Shown piece after piece: positions 52,200 through 63,549 of a DNA stretch of 64,000 nucleotides. Position 1 is the first letter of the stretch. The number at the start of each line of letters is the position of its first letter. This DNA is from Persicaria tinctoria (lineage: Eukaryota > Streptophyta > Magnoliopsida > Caryophyllales > Polygonaceae). Below the pieces are notes generated by a model that saw nothing but the letters and a program-made list of their open reading frames with translations, was not told where the DNA came from and ran no database searches. The translations under genes were made by a program, and so were the position numbers. The stretch spans positions 29,354,467 to 29,418,466 of the forward strand of contig JBANSL010000004.1 in assembly GCA_037127255.1 (NCBI GenBank), given 5' to 3'.

Positions 52200-54820
52200 G
52201 TTATTCATGAAATTTATAGTTTTATTCATACAAACTAAAATCTAATTTGATTCTTCTTAAACTAAAAATCTAATTTGGGCACATCACCATATGATCTCTC
52301 CACACAGCTGTAGTAGTACATCCAAGCTACAAAAAATGCACAACCAAAATGCCCCTTTCAAGAGCCAACAACATTATTATGTTCACTTCAAAGCAACTAA
52401 AAGCAAAAATTACACATGCCTTTAGTTCTTTCACAAAATCTTCCCTATTGCTGTCATAGCTTCCAACTATAAAGTTGAATTACCGAATTCAATACTTCGA
52501 ATCAAGCCTCTGCTAACAGTATTAGCACAACATATTCGGTATTCCATAGAACGGAAATTTTATGATAAGAGAACTATCCAATTGCAGGGTTTACAAGAAT
52601 AAAATGAAAAAAGGGAACAAAAACTGAGATTGCTGAACACTGGTTTAGCAGAAATTCCAGTATAATATACAGAGAATGCTGGACCTCACTCGACCTCGCT
52701 CCGCCTCGCCTCCCCGCCTCGCTCGACATCGCACGCTCGACCTTGGCTCTGATATGAGATCCGGCCTCTCTCGACCTCGCTCGCTTTACCAATTGCACTC
52801 TCATCACGCTCTTCTCTTGAAAGCTTTGGCAGCCCTTAGGATTTTTATTAGTTTCTATTTGATCTATACATATATCTCCCAAATTTGGACTGATAAGTCA
52901 GTGGTGTAAGATAGTGGGATCATTGAAGATCACACCGATGATATGATCCTAAATTCCACCAATCTCTGTCAAATATAGGTCATCAAATATGGTATAATGT
53001 TGGAGAGTCAGGAGAGCTCGGCGCCTTCAAGTCTTCAGTAGGAGAAACCTGCATGAAAGGGTTCATTGAAGATCAACAATATAAGTGAGCACACACCTTA
53101 GCAGAAGATCTAATTAAGAATATATAGATCAATCATACCACTCAATGAAAAAGAAGATTCATGAAGAATAATGTAATGAAAACCAATAAAGTTCAACTTA
53201 ATAAGCTGATTTTTTCTGCAGAGCCTTGATGCCAAACTTTAAAAACTCAAAACCAGATCAATCAAAGTGCATTGAGAAATAACAAAGGGATTGTCAAGAA
53301 ACCAAGCATCTGTTACAAGTTCCAGTATTTAGTAAATGAGTTCCAGTGAACTCATTAAGATAATTCAGCAGTGAACTCATTTATATAATTCAGCAGTGAA
53401 CACTTTCTAAAACTTGATAAGTTGCTTCAAATTCATTGCTGCAGAATCCTAAAGGTAGAATCTTGCAGCTTCATATAGTTACAGAAAGGTCCTAACCATG
53501 ATTATGAGAATGAGCTTTAAACAGAATTTGAGTTTTGTTGAATAACAAGGGAAATGGAATAAGCCACATAATTTCGCTTCTTTTCCATGCCAGAGAAGAA
53601 AAACAATAGTATATTCCACACAAAACATGCAAACACGTGCATGGAGACAAAGATCTAAATGAACAAAAGTGGGAAATGGAGTTCAGAAGATATCTTTGTG
53701 AACTGCATACCTGTGAGAATATAGTTTCTGCCATAACATACTCATATCGGAAAGGTACAGGGAGGCCGACCATATATGATGCACACTCCTTTCGGCTTCT
53801 TTGCATAAAAGACAAATGAGCAAAGATGGGTAATTAGTATCTACACCCTACAGATATTTCAGATCAACTGGTACCTAAAATATCCAGTTATCAATCACCG
53901 ATGTATAAGAAAGTAAGAAACACAGAAACACTACACTTGCTCACCTGTTTTCGCCATCTTCGCTGTTCTCAACTGCACCTTCAACAGCCCAAAAATACAT
54001 AAGCAAACCCTTCAGACCAAAGAGAGATTGTATCAATATGAAGATATTACATATAGAAATGTAGAAAAATGGTTTAGAAACATAAAATCTGAACTGGAAG
54101 AAGTAAGCAATCCCAATATATACACACAACTTGGATAGCCAAACAACTAAAAATCTCTTACCTCAAGTAGTGTAAGTGCAATCTGATAGCAATGTCCTGA
54201 ATAGATAAATAAAGCTGATAGCAATGTGAAAGTGAGAAAAAATGATAGCCTTTTCAATAACATCAATATGTATTGCAGTAGGTAAAACTCGGAAGTGTAA
54301 TATCCCCTAAAACTGAATCATATTCATGTTGATAAATCAAGCCTCTTTCTTCTAAGCCACTTAAAAGCCAGTATCAGTTATTCTTTGACAAGCAACTAAG
54401 CCAAGAGATTTTAAAGTCATTCCACAGCCTGAAGCAAACTGTCCTAACCCAATATCAGTTAAACCTTCACAAAACCGCAGATTTAAATCCTCAATTTTCT
54501 TGCAACATTCTCCAACAGCAGCTAACCCAGCATCTCCAACATAACATCCCTAAAAATATAAATCTGTAGTTCAGAAAGGAATTTAAAGCAAAACATAAAC
54601 CAGAAATATGGTCTAATCGTGTAATTAATAAACCTTCCCAACTAGCAAATGGATTCAGATGCAAGGGGAAATTAACGTCAAAAGCTACAATTTCATGTAC
54701 AGCTGCAAATATACAAAAGTTGAGGATCATTTTCCATAAGAAGGAAGCATGAGGTCAACACAGGTTGAAAGTCAACATGCATCAAAACAATATTCAGCTT
54801 GAAACAAGTAAAAGCATAAA
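52200..54820. other. MULE-2 interior with weak exon-like pieces
   Basis: A GC-rich CTCGACCTCGCTCG patch lies at 52,680-52,790. On the minus strand, stretches such as RKECASYMVGLPVPFRYEYV (about 53,700-53,800) and LLMYFWAVEGAVENSEDGEN before GTGAGC (about 53,946-54,010) look like exons. I do not recognise their parents. Confidence 0.35.
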
Positions 54821-54827
54821 ATGATAC

Positions 54828-54901
54828 CTCGGAATTTTTGGGATCCAGAGCACCCAACATCTCATTAAGCACATCAGCAAGTCCCTTCGCAGTTCTAATC
54901 T
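54828..54901 (-). pseudogene. captured exon of a TOM1-like (GAT domain) gene
   Basis: Between TTCTCAG and GTATCA the minus strand encodes EIRTAKGLADVLNEMLGALD and PKNSE. This resembles the start of the GAT domain in plant TOM1-like (TOL) ESCRT-0 proteins, which bind ubiquitinated cargo. It is a single 74-nt exon, so the call rests on a short match from memory. Confidence 0.45.
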
Positions 54902-54981
54902 CTGAGAAGCTGCGCCGTATGCTAGTCATTCAACTTGGTCCTAGAGTTGCACAATCTTACCAATCAATCATTTCAGTTTTC

Positions 54982-55353
54982 ATGGCTTCCGTGGTTACCT
55001 TCAACCTGCAGGTGATCTTTGTAGCCGTGTTCCTCGTGGCAAACTGCAGTGGAGCAAGAGACTTGTCGAGGCTTCAGAACGATGGCGGTGGAGAGTCTGA
55101 GTGCTGGACGGCCCTTGCCAACATAAGGTCATGCTCGAATGAGATCATTGGCTTCTTCCTCAACGGGCAAGCCCAAGTCGACAATCCTTGCTGCCTTGCC
55201 ATTGTCACTATCGCTCAGCACTGCTGGCCAGTCCTGCTCGGCTCCCTTGGCTACTCACCCGAGGAGGTTAGCTTTCTTGAAGGGTATTGTGAGAAGGCGG
55301 CTATGAGCACTAATCTTGCTCATCAAATTGAAATACCAATGATTGCAAAATGA
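54982..55353 (+). CDS. EC1-like egg-cell secreted peptide (prolamin-like), intact ORF inside MULE-2
   Basis: EC1 peptides are released by the egg cell and make sperm competent for gamete fusion. The 123-residue frame starts MASVVTFNLQVIFVAVFLVA, a clear signal peptide, cleaved probably near CSGA. The mature part has six cysteines (C41, C51, C70, C71, C81, C103) in the prolamin-like pattern: ECWTAL, RSCSNEIIGFFLNGQ, NPCC, QHCWP and GYC. Length and single-exon structure match the family. It lies only about 80 bp from the TOM1-like exon and 125 bp from the PIR exon, both on the other strand, so its own promoter is probably not included. A longer in-frame ATG at 54,838 reads through captured DNA and is unlikely as a start. 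Confidence 0.85.
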   Translation: MASVVTFNLQVIFVAVFLVANCSGARDLSRLQNDGGGESECWTALANIRSCSNEIIGFFLNGQAQVDNPCCLAIVTIAQHCWPVLLGSLGYSPEEVSFLEGYCEKAAMSTNLAHQIEIPMIAK

Positions 55354-55477
55354 GTTCAAATACCAATTAGAAATTAGAAAATCCAGATTAACTCTAAACC
55401 TAACTATCAAAGTTTTCAATAATGAAGTGGAACGAAAAAGAGATGCATTTCCTACTCGATAGAAAAGTTTGGATTAC

Positions 55478-55648
55478 CTCAGCTTCAATTTCATCATAGA
55501 GGAACCGCTGTTTCAGAATTGTTAATGCTTGCTGAGCAGCATCATTATAAATATCATAGGGCATCAAAACACTGTCAATAAGACCTGAATTTTCAGAGTC
55601 AAGAACGTAATCAACCAGCATCCAAGGGAGAGAGCACTCAATAGGGAA
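55478..55648 (-). pseudogene. captured exon of the SCAR/WAVE-complex gene PIR/SRA1 (CYFIP-like)
   Basis: Between GTGCAG and GTAATCC the minus strand encodes 57 residues: [40 protein letters not shown] and [17 protein letters not shown]. This is a highly conserved block of plant PIROGI/SRA1, the CYFIP subunit that links Rho-family GTPase signals to actin branching. The borders are canonical and no stop lies within. The parent protein is about 1,280 residues, so this is a fragment. Confidence 0.85.
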
Positions 55649-55914
55649 CTGCACAGACGTGAGTTTTTGTTATCCACAGCAGAGACACGAAATAGCATAT
55701 TAGCATGGAATGCATCTTCATGAATTAATAATGGATCATATAAATAAAGTGGAACAGTGAAACTCTATAAAAGTTTTCGATTTCCAGTGATTCAGAGAGC
55801 ACAAACTAACATATATTTGGAGCCTATGAATCTATCATTCAACCGACACAAAGTAGGAAACTATCTGCTTGCTTTTATATATGTGTGTGTATGTCTTATT
55901 CATAAGCACGAACT

Positions 55915-56815
55915 CAGCACAACTCATTCTTAGAAGTTGCACAACTCAGTCTTAGAAGTTGCACAACTCCGTCTTAGGAGTGGCACAACTCCGTCTTAAG
56001 AGTTGCACAACTCCGTCTTAAGAGTTGCACAACTCCGACTTAAGAGTTGCACAACTCCGTCTTAAGAGTTGCACAACTCCGTCTTAAGAGTTGCACAACT
56101 CCGTCTTAAGAGTTGCACAACTCCGTCTAAAGAGTTGCACAACTCCGTCTTAAGAGTTGCACAACTCCGTCTTAAGAGTTGCACAACTCCGTCTTAAGAG
56201 TTGCACAACTCGGTCTTAAGAGTTGCACAACTCGGTCTTTAGAGTTGCACAACTCGGTCTTTAGAGTTGCACAACTCGGTCTTTAGAGTTGCACAACTCG
56301 GTCTTAGAGTTGCACAACTCGGTCTTAGAGTTGCACAACTCGGTCTTAGAGTTGCACAACTCGGTCTTAGAGTTGCACAACTCGGTCTTAGAGTTGCACA
56401 ACTCGGTCTTAGAGTTGCACAACTCGGTCTTAGAGTTGCACAACTCGGTCTTAGAGTTGCACAACTCGGTCTTAGAGTTGCACAACTCGGTCTTAGAGTT
56501 GCACAACTCGGTCTTAGAGTTGCACAACTCGGTCTTAGAGTTGCACAACTCGGTCTTAGAGTTGCACAACTCGGTCTTAGAGTTGCACAACTCGGTCTTA
56601 GAGTTGCACAACTCGGTCTTAGAGTTGCACAACTCGGTCTTAGAGTTGCACAACTCGGTCTTAGAGTTGCACAACTCGGTCTTGCAGAGAGGCACAACTC
56701 GGTCTTGCAGAGAGGCACAACTCGGTCTTGCAGAGAGGCACAACTCGGTCTTGCAGAGAGGCACAACTCGGTCTTGCAGAGAGGCACAACTCGGTCTTGC
56801 AGAGAGGCAGAGACC
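55915..56815. repeat. 900-bp GAGTTGCACAACTC minisatellite with three unit types
   Basis: 55,920-56,290 has 22-bp units (AGTTGCACAACTCCGTCTTA). 56,290-56,682 has about 18-19 nearly identical 21-bp units (TAGAGTTGCACAACTCGGTC). 56,683-56,811 has 23-bp units in which the left arm is changed (CAGAGAGGCACAACTCGGTC). Because 21 is a multiple of three, frames on both strands stay open and give 7-residue repeat peptides up to about 200 residues. These are not genes. Confidence 0.95.
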
Positions 56816-56819
56816 AAGA

Positions 56820-58060
56820 AACCAAGGATGCCTTGAAGCTAATATATGTAGGGCCATAGTATATAGCTTCACGACTCACAACCTACATACAAAATTTACA
56901 TAAAACAACATAGAAAACCCCATTTCAGTGATAAACAAAACAATGAAACCAACAGAAACTAGTTGAAGGCTTTGATTGCTGATTAAGTCCTCAAAGAAAC
57001 AAAATTCAGCTTTTAAAACCCACATGTTCAGTCACTGTTGATTAGGTCCTCAAAGAAACCTATCAAATTCCCCTAGGATATGATTCATCATTATAGGATA
57101 TATACAAGTATGAATGATTATGAAGAGATTGAGCAAATAAGGGGGTCAAGGCTTGTGATGACACAACAGTAATGGCTATATCGTGTAGAGAAGGGGGTCT
57201 AGATATTGTTTAAAAGTTAAATAGATCAACATATACAGAATTATAAGATTTGACTGGTCATTGAAGTGGCATAGAACAACTACAAAAGAAAGGAAAGCAC
57301 ATGGCAGCAAGAAAGAGTTCTAGATGATTACCACACAAGGAAACGAACAACAGGAGATCAAAATTGCAGCTGAAGCTATCGCCTAAGAGTAGGTGCTCTT
57401 GAATAATGAAAACTCATAGGGGTAGTAACAAAAAAATAAAGTTCCATTTTAGTGATTGGGATCTTCATATATTGCAAGCATATAATCATATATCCTAACT
57501 AATGATTTCATTATTGGCACCAAATACTGGAAGCATATAAGAATGAAATTCTAGATCCTCAACATGTGTTAAGAATGTTTTCTTCAGAGAATGCACAAAT
57601 ATAATTATAGAGACCGATGCAGAATCCATTCAAGCTACTAGAAATAAACACTTGATCAATTATACTCATTTTCTACAAACTTTAAAACATGAGTTGACAA
57701 TCCACTCTCTTCTGACTTGAAGCATCATCATCAGCTTCTAAATAGGTTCGGAAATTCAATTTGAAGATCTACAGTTGTAAAAGCAAGAGCTAGAACAGGT
57801 GAAATGATCAAACAATCACATATTTTTCATTGTGTTGAACCTATGAGCCGAAATTAGTGGGTGAGCAAAGATAAGGAGATGCTCACTACAAATTTTTCCA
57901 GATTGCAACCTTGAATCCATAGAAATTTAATGGAGAAAAACCCTAATTCGGTCAAATTTGAAGTCAATTTAGGTTAAGATGTTACTGCCTACAAGCTAAG
58001 ACAAACAACAATCCTCTAGTTTTCTCTTTAATCGATTGATGAGGAGGAGAGATGAAGAGA
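56820..58060. other. MULE-2 interior, no recognised gene
   Basis: AT-rich, intron-like. It should be the intron between the sugar-transporter-like exon and any downstream exon if transcription starts at the right end. Confidence 0.45.
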
Positions 58061-58066
58061 GAGTAC

Positions 58067-58125
58067 CGGAGTCATAGCCGAAGAGGAGGCCGCCGATTCC
58101 AGCGGAGAAGGCGAGATGGAGAAAG
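58067..58125 (-). pseudogene. captured N-terminal exon piece of an inositol/sugar transporter
   Basis: The minus strand reads FLHLAFSAGIGGLLFGYDS and then a GTACTC donor. GIGGLLFGYDTG is the conserved start of transmembrane helix 1 in major-facilitator sugar porters, notably plant inositol transporters, where an intron often follows GYD(T/S)G. A stop lies upstream in frame, so the original start codon is lost. Confidence 0.6.
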
Positions 58126-58439
58126 ATGGGAGTCGGCTAGAGCAACTCCTTGCAGTTGTACGACGGCGCCGGCGTTGATCCTTCTCCATCTTCATCTCTC
58201 CACGCTATCGACGAATTGAGCGTATAATAGGAAGAGGAATCGCTCGACTTCTCCAGATCGAGCACCATCGGAGCACCGAATCCAGGAGGAAGAGCACGGA
58301 ATCGAGCACCATCGGAGCAGACATCTCCGATCGAAGGGAGTCTGAGGTAGTCGACGTAGTCGGCGGAGTCGAAGGCCGATACGGAGGAGCCAGAAGGAGA
58401 TACCGGCGGAGGAGATCTGGCGGAGGAGATCTGGTGGAG

Positions 58440-58598
58440 AGAGAGATTGGAGAGAGAGAGAGATTGGATTGGGGGAAATCTCAGGAAATTTTTTTTTTTG
58501 AGAATTAGTATATATAGGGGCTATTTCGCAAATTTGTCCAAACACGCGTCTATTTTACAAATACGTCCAATTAATGTGCCTATTTCGCAAATTTTTTC
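58440..58598 (-). promoter_or_regulatory. right terminal promoter of MULE-2
   Basis: Read inward: ATTTGCGAAATAGGCAC, ATTTGTAAAATAGACGCG, AATTTGCGAAATAGCCCC, then TATATATA (58,509-58,516) and a CT-rich leader. It is nearly the same as the left end of MULE-1. Confidence 0.55.
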
Positions 58599-58607
58599 TA
58601 TAATTAA

Positions 58608-59439
58608 ACGTAATAGATAAATATGTAATATTTGATAGGTGCTATTTTATTTATATTTCGATTATTTATATCAAAATCAATCATTTAACAATTGTTATTT
58701 TATATCTATCTATATTATTTTTTGAGGACAAAATAAATAATTAAAACATTATATAGCCATATATGTAGCCACAATCCATCCGTACATAGATATTTTAGTA
58801 AACTAATGTAATAAATATATACTACATATTTAATAAAAAAGAATATTAAAATATTTTTAAAAATCAACTATCTAATTAAATTACACGAGATTTAATTAAC
58901 CATAGATAAACTTTTACGTAGTACCTTATAAATGTGAATTTTATTTATATTTTGAGAGAATCTAATTAAAGGATATTTAGGATATATATATAACCTGTCG
59001 AACTAATTTTATTCATATTTATATTATTTTTTGGAGGAAAAAATAATTTATAGTTACATTAACGCATTCCCCGTATACGGGACAGGATCTACACTAGTTA
59101 ATAATTATACAAAAGAACAACTTATTCTATGCAGAAGAACAGTACGTGGAAGCCGTATTTAGCTGTAGTAATTTATTGGGTGTATATTTAATTAATCGGA
59201 TATATTAATTAAGTTGGATAAACTCTCCAAGAGTATATAATCCGTATATACCTTAAAAGAGAGAGAGAGAGATTAATCCTTCAACGAAATAAAAATATTT
59301 TAGAACTCGGGAAGCTTGATTAATTTGAATTTGAACACAAATTAATAGGTTGGATTTAGGTTGATAAGGATTATAAACAGAGGCAGATATGGGACACCGA
59401 TGGTTCGACTTGGAACCTTACGCTCGGTATATAAAAAAA
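58608..59439. other. AT-rich intergenic sequence
   Basis: No gene, RNA or clear repeat boundary recognised. Confidence 0.5.
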
Positions 59440-61341
59440 TAGAGAAATTCTGTTTGATGCCCGTGAGTTTATATCAATTTCGATTGGTGTTCCACATTTT
59501 TTTTTTGTTCGGATAGTATCCCTGAATTTTGTCAAAAGTTTGGTTCATCCCAAAAACTCATATTTTTTCCTTTTTATTGAATAAAACCACCCTTTATTTT
59601 TTTTATAAAAAAACACATTTGCTTTTAATATTGAACAAAATTACCTCTTATTTAACTAATTTCAACCCCAAAGTGACAAAATCACCTTTTTTACTTTTAA
59701 AAACTAACAATAAATCTCATTATTTGTCAAACAATATCCATTGTTGCCAAAGTTTTAGCAAAAAATATCCATTGTTTCCATTTTTTTATAAAGAAAATCA
59801 ATCATTGTTTTTAATATTACACAAAAGATCCCTTTTTATATTTTTCATACTTTGTAAAAAATAAATCTCATTATTTGTCAAACATTGCATTGCATGTAGA
59901 CCTGTCAAACGGGTCATTCGGGTCGGGTCACTTCGGGTTTCAGGTAAAACGGGTTTCGGGTTTTTCGGGTTGACTCGAACTCGGGTTTGACCGGGTTTCG
60001 GGTCGATTTCGGGTTTGTCAATTTTTTCTTTTTTAAATTAAAAAAATCATGATTTGATAATTTTGTGATAAATTTTAATTATATATAAAAAAAATTAATT
60101 ATATATAATTATAAATCAACCGGGTCAATCGGGTCACCGGGTCAATCGGGTCAAAATTACCGGGTCAATCGGGTCACCGGGTCGAAACCCAGATTACCCA
60201 GAAAATTTCGGGTTCGGGTCGAAAAAAAAATTCGGGTCAGAATTTTCGGATTCGGGTCAGAAATTTTTCAGGTCGGTCGGGTCGGGTCACCGGGTCGGGT
60301 TGTGTTTTGACAGGTCTAATTGCATGTACATAATCATCCATTATTTACAAAAGCTTTGCACAAATCCATCATCTTATTATGCGAACAAATATAATTAACC
60401 TATAAATTAAAAAAAAAAAAACTTCATAAAATCATACTTTGCGTAAAACCACCCTTTATGCTTTAAAAAATGCACAAAAGAAAGTGTTATTCATTTATTT
60501 TGTTTGGAATACATAAAACCTAATAAGATAAGAATGATTAATATTTTATTATATCTTTCTTTTATAAGAGAAGAAAGTGAAACAAATAAACTTTACTTTT
60601 CTGTTTCAATAAAATTCTAATCGATTATTTGGTTAAATTGATCAATCACATTTACAAATGTTTAAAGTTAGTACGTGAGATATAGGTTAAATATTGTTTT
60701 GGAAAATAATAGGTGTTAAATATTATTTTGGAAAATAATAGGTGTTATATTTTATTTTGGAAAATAATTAGTGTCTTTTTGTTTTTAGCAAAGTATGAAA
60801 AAATAATAGATCTTTTGTACAATTTTAAAAATCATAGTGATTTTTGTTCTAATTTTTTTTGGAAACACGGATGATTTTACGATAAATTTTTTGGAAATAA
60901 TATATGATTTTGTACAATTTAAAAATAAATGTCCGTTTGTTACTTTTGTATTGAATTTAGTCAAATAATAGAGAGATTTTTTGAAACAAGGGTGATTTTG
61001 TTCTAATTTTTTTTTGGAAACAACGGTTATTTTACGATAAAATTTTTGGAAATAATATGTGATTTTGTACAATTTTAAAAATAAAGGTTGGCTTGTCACT
61101 TTTGTATTGAATTTAGTCAAATAATAGGTAGTTTTGTTCAATGACAAAAGTAAAAGGGTTTTTTTGTGAAAAAAAATAATAATAAAGGGTGGTTTTATTC
61201 ATTAAAAAGGAGAAAATATGAGTTTTGGGCATGAGCCGAACTTTTGATAAAATTCAGGGGGTACCATCCCGACAAAAAAAAAAGTGTGGGGCACCAACCG
61301 GAATTGACATAAACTCAGGGGCACCAAACGAAATTTCCCTA
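59440..61341. mobile_element. 1.9-kb element with inverted repeats longer than 250 bp
   Basis: The left arm (from TAGAGAAATTCTGTTTGATG) and the right arm read inward (from TAGGGAAATTTCGTTTGGTG) align through GAGTTTATATCAATTTCG/GAGTTTATGTCAATTCCG and on past GAATAAAACCACCCTTTAT to at least 59,690 and 61,090. The A-rich flanks make any target duplication uninformative. Frames in the arms are AT-rich artefacts. A similar GGTACCC...TTTCGC type of sequence starts near 63,895. Confidence 0.7.
59897..60318. mobile_element. 422-bp hAT-like element, perfect 8-bp target duplication, nested
   Basis: ATTGCATG flanks both sides (59,889-59,896 and 60,319-60,326). The ends TAGACCTGTCAAACGGGTCA and, read inward, TAGACCTGTCAAAACACAAC are inverted. 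The interior is rich in CGGGTCAATCGGGTCACC. It is inserted in the left half of the 59,440-61,341 element and so is younger than it. Confidence 0.9.
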
Positions 61342-62640
61342 AAAAATAAAAATTGAATTCCGTTTGTATTTTAAAGCTAACTAGTTCTTTTCCCGAACCA
61401 TGTTCGGGTTTTTTCATAATATTTTCGATCGAGTTTGGTGTATTAAACAAAATATTCGACACATCAATTTTCTACTAACATATTAGCCATGCTTTTTTAT
61501 CATGTCGTTCTTTGAAATTTTCTTTTCTTAAGATGATCAATACTTCAAATTTGGCAAGGAATAGTAAATCAGCCCCTTCCACGCTTCTCCTAAAACATCC
61601 GTCCTGATCGAGGCAAAGAAAAGAAACCTTATTACTTTTTACTTAAGAAATTTGAGTTTGGATCCTCTATGATACTTTATCTATTACACATCATGTTGCA
61701 CCTTTTAAATTGGTCTAAATTATAAAATGATTTGATAAAGATATCTTAAGTTTAAATGTATAAACCCTATATAGCTAAAGAATAAAAAAAATGATATTTA
61801 GTGTATGTGTTTTATAATGTCTTAGACCTTTAATTAGAAAAATGTACTCTATGTTTAAGTATGAACCCTAAGAGGTCAAAACATTAAACTCATCAAATCA
61901 CAATGATTAAATACTTAATTACAATGATTAAACCCGTCAAATCACAATCGAAACCTTCTATTTCACTTGAATAACACCAATATCTTATGATGAAATTTTA
62001 TCATAATTTATAATATTCAATTTCACAAATTTCATCAATGGACTAAACTATTCATTACTATCTAAATATTTTGCACAACAGAAATATATTGGAACCCTTG
62101 TCAAACTCCAGGCTTAAATATATGATAGGTTGAGCATCGAATATTTTTGTTATTTTTTTCCTTATTGTATTTAATATTGAAAATCAATTTTCATAACCAT
62201 AATAGATTTCACACCATGCTTGTGAAGTGGACTGCAGAAAATGATTTATGTTTTTTTACTTGTTTTAAGGTCGTGTGTATTTTAATCAGAACTCAATCAC
62301 TCCACTTTTCCCTATAATAGACTATTCTTTTTAGATATTTTTTTAATATTTTTGGTACTTGTTATTCCTATTGCATTTAATATCGGAACCTAATTTTCAT
62401 TGCCATAATATATTTCACATCATACCCGTGAATAAGACTGAATAAAATGAATGATTTATATTTTACTTGTTTTAAGGCAGTATGTATTTCATGGGAGTCC
62501 AATTATTCCAAATGGTGTACAATATACAATTTATTTTTAGATGTTTTTACGTTTTGATTTTTTATTCTTATTTTATTTAGTATTGTAACCTTATTTTACT
62601 CGTCGTAATATATTTCACACCATTGAAAATGTATCGCAAT
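61342..62640. other. AT-rich intergenic sequence
   Basis: Degenerate internal repeats occur (TATTTCACACCAT- and GTATTTCATGGGAG-like blocks near 62,210-62,610). No gene was recognised. Confidence 0.45.
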
Positions 62641-63487
62641 ATATCATTGTCACCTTATTTTACTCGGCACCGTTTTAAAGAAATTCCAATCAATTGGAGC
62701 TCCGGGAACCCATTGCTTCGAGAGGAGAGGAGAAGAACCTATCGACCAAGGACCATGCTCAAGCACCTAGTTTACATCAGCTTCAGATTCGAATCGAATC
62801 ACAAAAATCCCAAAGGGTTTAAAGAACAGCTTCGGTTTCTGAACCCTCCAGGACCGAGCATTGAATTCGGAGATGGCTCGCCCAGAAATCCTTGGCCCCA
62901 TGACTTCGCCAAGGAGGGAACAAAGTTTGCTTGTACCGAATACAGTCGCCGTTCACATTTGGAACAAAGTTCAGTCGCTCAGAGATCGCCGCTCTTCTAG
63001 ATCCTCTAGCCACCTGCGCAAAGGATCGCATCTCGGTCACCGGACGGGCACATCCACCCGTTCCGGCGAGTACAGACCCCGAGGAACCATCATTTGCTGC
63101 AACTCCCGGCTCCCCAAGGACAGAACTCGCACCAGGATCCAAAGAAGAAGAGGGCGCAACCGTCGAGTTCTCCAAACCCGCACCATTAGTAGAAGGCGGA
63201 GGAGGAAAGGCAGGCTCTTTTTGAGAGCGAGTGCGTCTAGCAACAGGTTCCGAAGTCGACGACGAACCCACACCGGCCTGGAACCCCTCGGTGGCGGCGC
63301 CATCCCCCTGGTCTAACTGAGAACCCAACTTCGCAGCTGACTTGAAAAGCGCCGAGCGGAGATCCCGTTCTAGTTTCTCTTTTTCCTCGAACTCCAATCC
63401 AGATCTGGCTCCAATGTTCTTACCCTTTTTCTTCGGCATAACGAGACTGCCGTCGGACGGCCACCGGGCCGGTGAACCAGGCGGCAC
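62640..63487 (-). pseudogene. degraded LINE ORF1-like fragment with DUF4283-like region
   Basis: The minus strand opens MPPGSPARWPSDGSLVMPKK at 63,487 and runs 222 codons with a Ser/Gly/Pro-rich linker, then SFAQVARGSRRAAISERLNF. After the frame ends (62,819), another frame holds a VIRFESEADV block, then a stop, then LEHGPWSIGSSPLLSKQWVP. This is the FxSexDxxxVLegGPWxxxxxpLxlxxW pattern of DUF4283, found in ORF1 of plant L1-type LINEs. Frameshift and stop make it a pseudogene. No RT was seen in the window. Confidence 0.6.
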
Positions 63488-63549
63488 ACAGCCATGCGCA
63501 GGTTATGGAAGAAACGCCCAAACAATCGCCCAAAAGAGAGAGTTTTGAT

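Larger units (their letters stand above)
48761..58598. mobile_element. MULE-2: 9.8-kb Mutator-like (Pack-MULE-type) element with 9-bp target duplication
   Basis: TATAATTAA lies at 48,752-48,760 and 58,599-58,607, a perfect 9-bp duplication. The left end GGGCGGTTTTGCAAAATAGCC resembles the right end of MULE-1. The right end read inward, GAAAAAATTTGCGAAATAGG, resembles the left end of MULE-1, so the two elements are inverted copies of one plan. Captured content includes MAPR, TOM1-like, EC1, PIR/SRA1 and sugar-transporter pieces. No transposase was seen. Confidence 0.85.

Noticed and set aside
56239..56903. Five overlapping open frames of 190-204 codons on both strands
   Set aside because: They are forced by the 21-bp minisatellite (length divisible by three), giving 7-residue repeats in every frame. 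No start context or domain.
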